From Podochytrium sp. JEL0797 (taxonomy: Eukaryota > Chytridiomycota > Chytridiomycetes > Chytridiales > Chytriomycetaceae): DNA of 20,908 nucleotides. Under the pieces are notes generated by a model. It was given only the letters and a program-made list of their open reading frames with translations, was not told where the DNA came from and ran no database searches. Where the stretch lies: assembly GCA_027596195.1 (NCBI GenBank), contig JADGJG010000402.1, forward strand, positions 1-20,908. Direction: 5' to 3'. How positions within the stretch are numbered: the first letter of the stretch is position 1; every line of letters starts with the position of its first letter. The translations under genes and the position numbers were made by a program. Positions 18,340 to 20,908 of the stretch are shown in pieces.

Positions 18340-19305
18340 ATGTCACCAAATACCCCAAGCCCCCATCCGCAATCCCCAGCTCCCCTCTACACAGCAGAAC
18401 CTCTCTCCACCTTCGAAGATATACCAACACTCGATGCACAAATCGACATGCCTGCTTCCGACAATCAATCTCCACCCGCCGAAACATCGGCACCCATCGA
18501 AACCGCAGACCAACACCCTTCCGACGACGCCCAAACATCCACATTGCTTGGCATCTTCCCGATCCGATATGCCAATCCCGAGCTCAAATACTTTGCCGAC
18601 ATCCGGCCGCAAGAGCTCGAAGGCTTGGTAAACAACCGCCTTTTATACTCCATTTTTCTCACCCCCCCTCCCTCCAACCAGATATCCAGCCAAGACTTCC
18701 ACATCGGCATGAAATCCTTAAACGAATCCCTATCCAAACTACGCACTCTGAAGGACTACACGCCTTTAGCACGGACTTTTCTCCTTTTCGCATTCATCAT
18801 CTGCGGAATCGGCGAAGACAACCTCTTCTCCAAATTTTGGTGGACAATCGGCCTCTCAATCATCTTCTTAATCATGATGGCAACGTACACGCGTGAAAGT
18901 GTGAGTCAAACCCCACCCCGCCCCCGCAAAGTCCGCCAAGTTGTAACTTTTTCAATTACTCATATTGCTCGTTCCCAAAAGGCCATCTTCCACACCCTCA
19001 CGACCCATACAAAATCGTTCAACGACCTCGACACTCAACTCGAATTTACACTCGCGCCGCATTCTCATCGGCGAGAGAGCCCCTTTTTCGCATATCGAAG
19101 AGAACATATTGGGGTGCTCGTGGATTGGCGGATTGTTGTGTCGGAATTGAACAAATCAGGGAACACGCGAGAGTGGCTTCCTGCGTATACCCCCAGGGGT
19201 TTGGCGCAGCGGTTGGGGTCCATGACGGGGATTGGGATGGGGGAGGGGATGGAGATGTCAGTGTGGGGGCAGACGCGGTTGCCGAGTTATCGGTCGGCTG
19301 TATGA
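18340..19305 (+). CDS. Array copy 13: membrane-hairpin LPxY-family protein, both introns in frame
   Basis: Exons 18340-18627, 18682-18900 and 18982-19305; introns of 54 nt (GTAAAC...CCAG) and 81 nt (GTGAGT...AAAG). Spliced protein 276 residues. Both introns are multiples of three and stop-free, so the unspliced message also reads through (321 residues); the splice sites are inferred from alignment with copies 5, 8 and 10. Exon 1 ends LKYFADIRPQELEGL. Exon 2 starts ISSQDFHIGMKSLNESL, then RTLKDYTPLARTF and two hydrophobic helices. Exon 3 starts AIFHTLTTHTKSFNDLD and has LVDWRIVVSEL, WLPAYTPRG (LPAY 235-238) and terminal RLPSYRSAV (LPSY 269-272). ATG has A at -3. It resembles copies 8 and 10 more than its plus-strand neighbours 11 and 12, so the right arm is not one simple duplication series. 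Confidence 0.82.
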   Translation: MSPNTPSPHPQSPAPLYTAEPLSTFEDIPTLDAQIDMPASDNQSPPAETSAPIETADQHPSDDAQTSTLLGIFPIRYANPELKYFADIRPQELEGLVNNRLLYSIFLTPPPSNQISSQDFHIGMKSLNESLSKLRTLKDYTPLARTFLLFAFIICGIGEDNLFSKFWWTIGLSIIFLIMMATYTRESVSQTPPRPRKVRQVVTFSITHIARSQKAIFHTLTTHTKSFNDLDTQLEFTLAPHSHRRESPFFAYRREHIGVLVDWRIVVSELNKSGNTREWLPAYTPRGLAQRLGSMTGIGMGEGMEMSVWGQTRLPSYRSAV

Positions 19306-19669
19306 AAAAACAAAATAAGAAGACCAATCCTTTGGTAGTACTGTATTGAAGAGAGGAATTTGTCGAGTTTTTCTCAAAGGCAGCTGACAGGAAAGAGTGC
19401 GCTAGCTTGATCCGAGCCATTGGAGAACCCTTCAACCCGCTGGATTCGTGAATGCTGGCAGCGCAGCGGATTGGGTGGGAGGAAAGTGGCGCGGCTGTGA
19501 AAAATCTTCTGATTCTCGTTCATTTCCAAGAGAGGGACGGAGAATCCGAGAAGCACTCTATTCTACATGAAGGAATAAGGAAAAAGGTCAGTGGTGTTCA
19601 GCCGTTTTGGATCCACGATGGGGGTCCGCAAGACACAGATTTTTTTGTCGAGCCAAAGATTGCCAAAAA
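19306..19669. other. Spacer between copy 13 and the TMEM184-like gene
   Basis: About 364 bases with no supported gene. The end nearest 19670 must contain the promoter of the TMEM184-like gene; I see no clear TATA box. A further in-frame ATG at 19607 exists, but using it would bury the signal peptide. Confidence 0.5.
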
Positions 19670-20752
19670 ATGCATCTCCCCTCTCTCGCTTCGTTACTCT
19701 TTATTGCCACCAGCGCATTAGCCGCCTCCAACACCACCCCCGTCGCGAACCCCCTCGCAGGTGTCTCCAAGTCATGCGAGGTGATCACACCCCCCATTCC
19801 AACCCCCAACCCCTTGACTCACTTCCTCCCCCCTCCTCGACTCACATCACTCACCGTTGTCTTCTCTCACCACAGGACAACCCCGAATTCATTGACATGG
19901 GCTCCTTCAACATCTTCAACCCCTCAGGAATGGATAATGCCTCGTGGTCATGGATCCTCACAGGCATCATCGCCCTCGCAGCAACCGCAATCTCCGGAAT
20001 GACAATGATGAAACACTTTCGGGCCTTCTACCGACCGCTGGAACAGGTGCGAGAGACTTGCGCTTTTGAAACGGGAAGCTTGATTCACCATTATTTTCTT
20101 TGTTTGGTTTTGAACAGGTGCAGATTGTGCGTGTGTTGCTGCTGGTTACCGTGTATGCTCTAGTTTCGTGGCTTGCATTTCGGTAAGGATCGTTACGTTG
20201 TTTGATTTTGAGAAGAGGGGGGGGGGGGGTTCGCGTGGCAATCAAACGGCAATTAATCATCATGTTTCAATCATCACTATCATCACCCTCATGCAATCAT
20301 TGCCCTCGTTTCGCAGATATTACTGGCGCGCTGTGTACATCAATATCGTCCGAGACTGCTACGAGGCATTTGTCATCTATTCCTTTTACTCCCTGATCCT
20401 CCAATACCTCGGCCCAACAATCCAAGTCCAAAAAATGGCGTTAATCAACAAACCAGCAATGGCCTACCCAATCCCCTTCGTCCGAGTCCTCTACTACCCA
20501 AACTCCCCCACATTCCTCGTACGAAACAAGATTCTTGTCCTCCAATACGCGGTAGTTCGCGTAATTATGACCGTGATGGCGTTGGCTACACAAGCGACGG
20601 GTCGATTCTGCGCCGCGTCGTTTAGCCCCGCGTTTGGGAATTTCTGGTACACGACCATCAATTTTATCTCGTGTACATTTTGCATGTACGGGCTCGTCAT
20701 TCTTTATCTGACAATCAAGGACGACATTGCCGAGCACAAGCCCCTGCCCAAG
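19670..20752 (+). CDS. TMEM184 / OST-alpha family membrane protein, 5' part
   Basis: Exons 19670-19780, 19876-20046, 20118-20182 and 20317-20752; introns of 95, 71 and 134 nt, then a GTACTG donor at 20753 with the next exon beyond the window. The visible 261 residues start with a signal-like hydrophobic N-terminus (MHLPSLASLLFIATSALA), then NASWSWILTGIIALAATAIS as the first core helix, HFRAFYRPLEQVQIVRVL, YYWRAVYINIVRDCYEAFVIYSFY, ILVLQYAVVRVIMTVMAL and EHKPLPK. RDCYEAFVIY and the QY-x-x-VR block are characteristic of the TMEM184/organic solute transporter alpha family (Solute_trans_a), multi-pass membrane proteins. The role of fungal members is poorly defined. ATG 19670 is chosen because it puts the hydrophobic segment at the N-terminus. 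It is probably unrelated to the array and marks its right border. Confidence 0.85.
20217..20229 (+). repeat. G13 homopolymer in intron 3 of the TMEM184-like gene
   Basis: Thirteen G residues in a row lie within the 134-nt intron upstream of exon 4. This is unusual for an intron this short and is prone to sequencing length error. Confidence 0.8.
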
Positions 20753-20799
20753 GTACTGTATCCCCTTCCAAAAAAAATTCGCCACTAACACAATAAGGG

Positions 20800-20834
20800 C
20801 CCCCCCCCCCCCCCCCCCAACAAAAAAAAAAAAA
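20800..20834 (+). repeat. Poly-C then poly-A tract in intron 4 of the TMEM184-like gene
   Basis: Nineteen C residues are followed, after a few bases, by a run of about thirteen A, downstream of the exon 4 donor. The lengths should be treated as uncertain. The tract is complementary to the G13 run on the other side of exon 4. Confidence 0.75.
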
Positions 20835-20908
20835 GTAAAGATCAGAAAAAAAGGCCACAAAAAAAAAACACCGCAACACCCGCAAAACAGCCGAAAACAC
20901 ACCACCCA

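Noticed and set aside
20441..20905. 154-codon minus-strand frame at the right edge
   Set aside because: Antisense to exon 4 of the TMEM184-like gene and extends through homopolymer tracts; the translated poly-G/poly-F sequence is not protein-like.
1..20908. CRISPR arrays, rRNA, complete tRNA genes, transposases or reverse transcriptases
   Set aside because: Looked for on both strands; no regular repeat-spacer pattern, RNA-gene structure or mobile-element protein motif was seen.

Overview
This is a gene-dense nuclear window from a eukaryote, most likely a fungus. The evidence is short GT-AG spliceosomal introns (47-152 nt, many supported by paralogue comparison), AATAAA poly(A) signals within a few bases of several stop codons, and gene types common in fungi. 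A zoosporic (chytrid-like) lineage would fit the very short introns and compact spacing, but that placement is a guess.

Most of the window is a tandem array of one paralogous protein family that I do not recognise. Ten copies or remnants (copies 1-10, about 336-11350) lie head-to-tail on the minus strand. Three more (copies 11-13, 16295-19305) lie on the plus strand. The ancestral gene has three coding exons with two phase-0 introns at fixed places. Exon 1 is a variable, Ser/Thr/Pro-rich N-terminus ending in a motif like (I)RY-x-PE-x-(K)FF-x-E-x-RP-x-ELEGL. Exon 2 starts ISSQ-x-FH-x-RM-x-x-LNEKL, continues to (T)LKDYTPL-x-RT and then a tight two-helix membrane hairpin. Exon 3 is a soluble, beta-rich-looking domain with FN-x-x-D, W and FLPAY-x-P motifs, closing a few residues from the C-terminus with PPSY or a variant. 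The array shows active evolution: one copy lacks the membrane exon, one is a decayed relic, one is frameshifted, one has lost intron 1 exactly and one has lost both introns.

Between the two arms (11711-16138, minus strand) lies a six-exon gene for a predicted 1345-residue protein. It joins a class-3 lipase domain (GHSRGG nucleophile, NDGDVIP acid) to a serine-rich linker, a long hydrophobic stretch and a P-loop GTPase domain (GTQDAGKT, DFPG, NKVN). The predicted catalytic His and the GTPase G4 region sit in exons that are reached only by splicing, which argues for one fused gene rather than two or three neighbours.

At the right edge (19670 onward, plus) is the 5' part of a TMEM184/organic-solute-transporter-alpha family membrane protein. 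It continues beyond the window and looks like an ordinary housekeeping neighbour.

How the parts might work together is inference only. Small membrane-hairpin proteins with paired (L/P)PxY tails (possible ligands of WW-domain ubiquitin ligases) surround a membrane-associated lipase-GTPase. Rapid copy turnover around a conserved-looking enzyme recalls self/non-self recognition or membrane-remodelling loci, but nothing in the sequence proves this.
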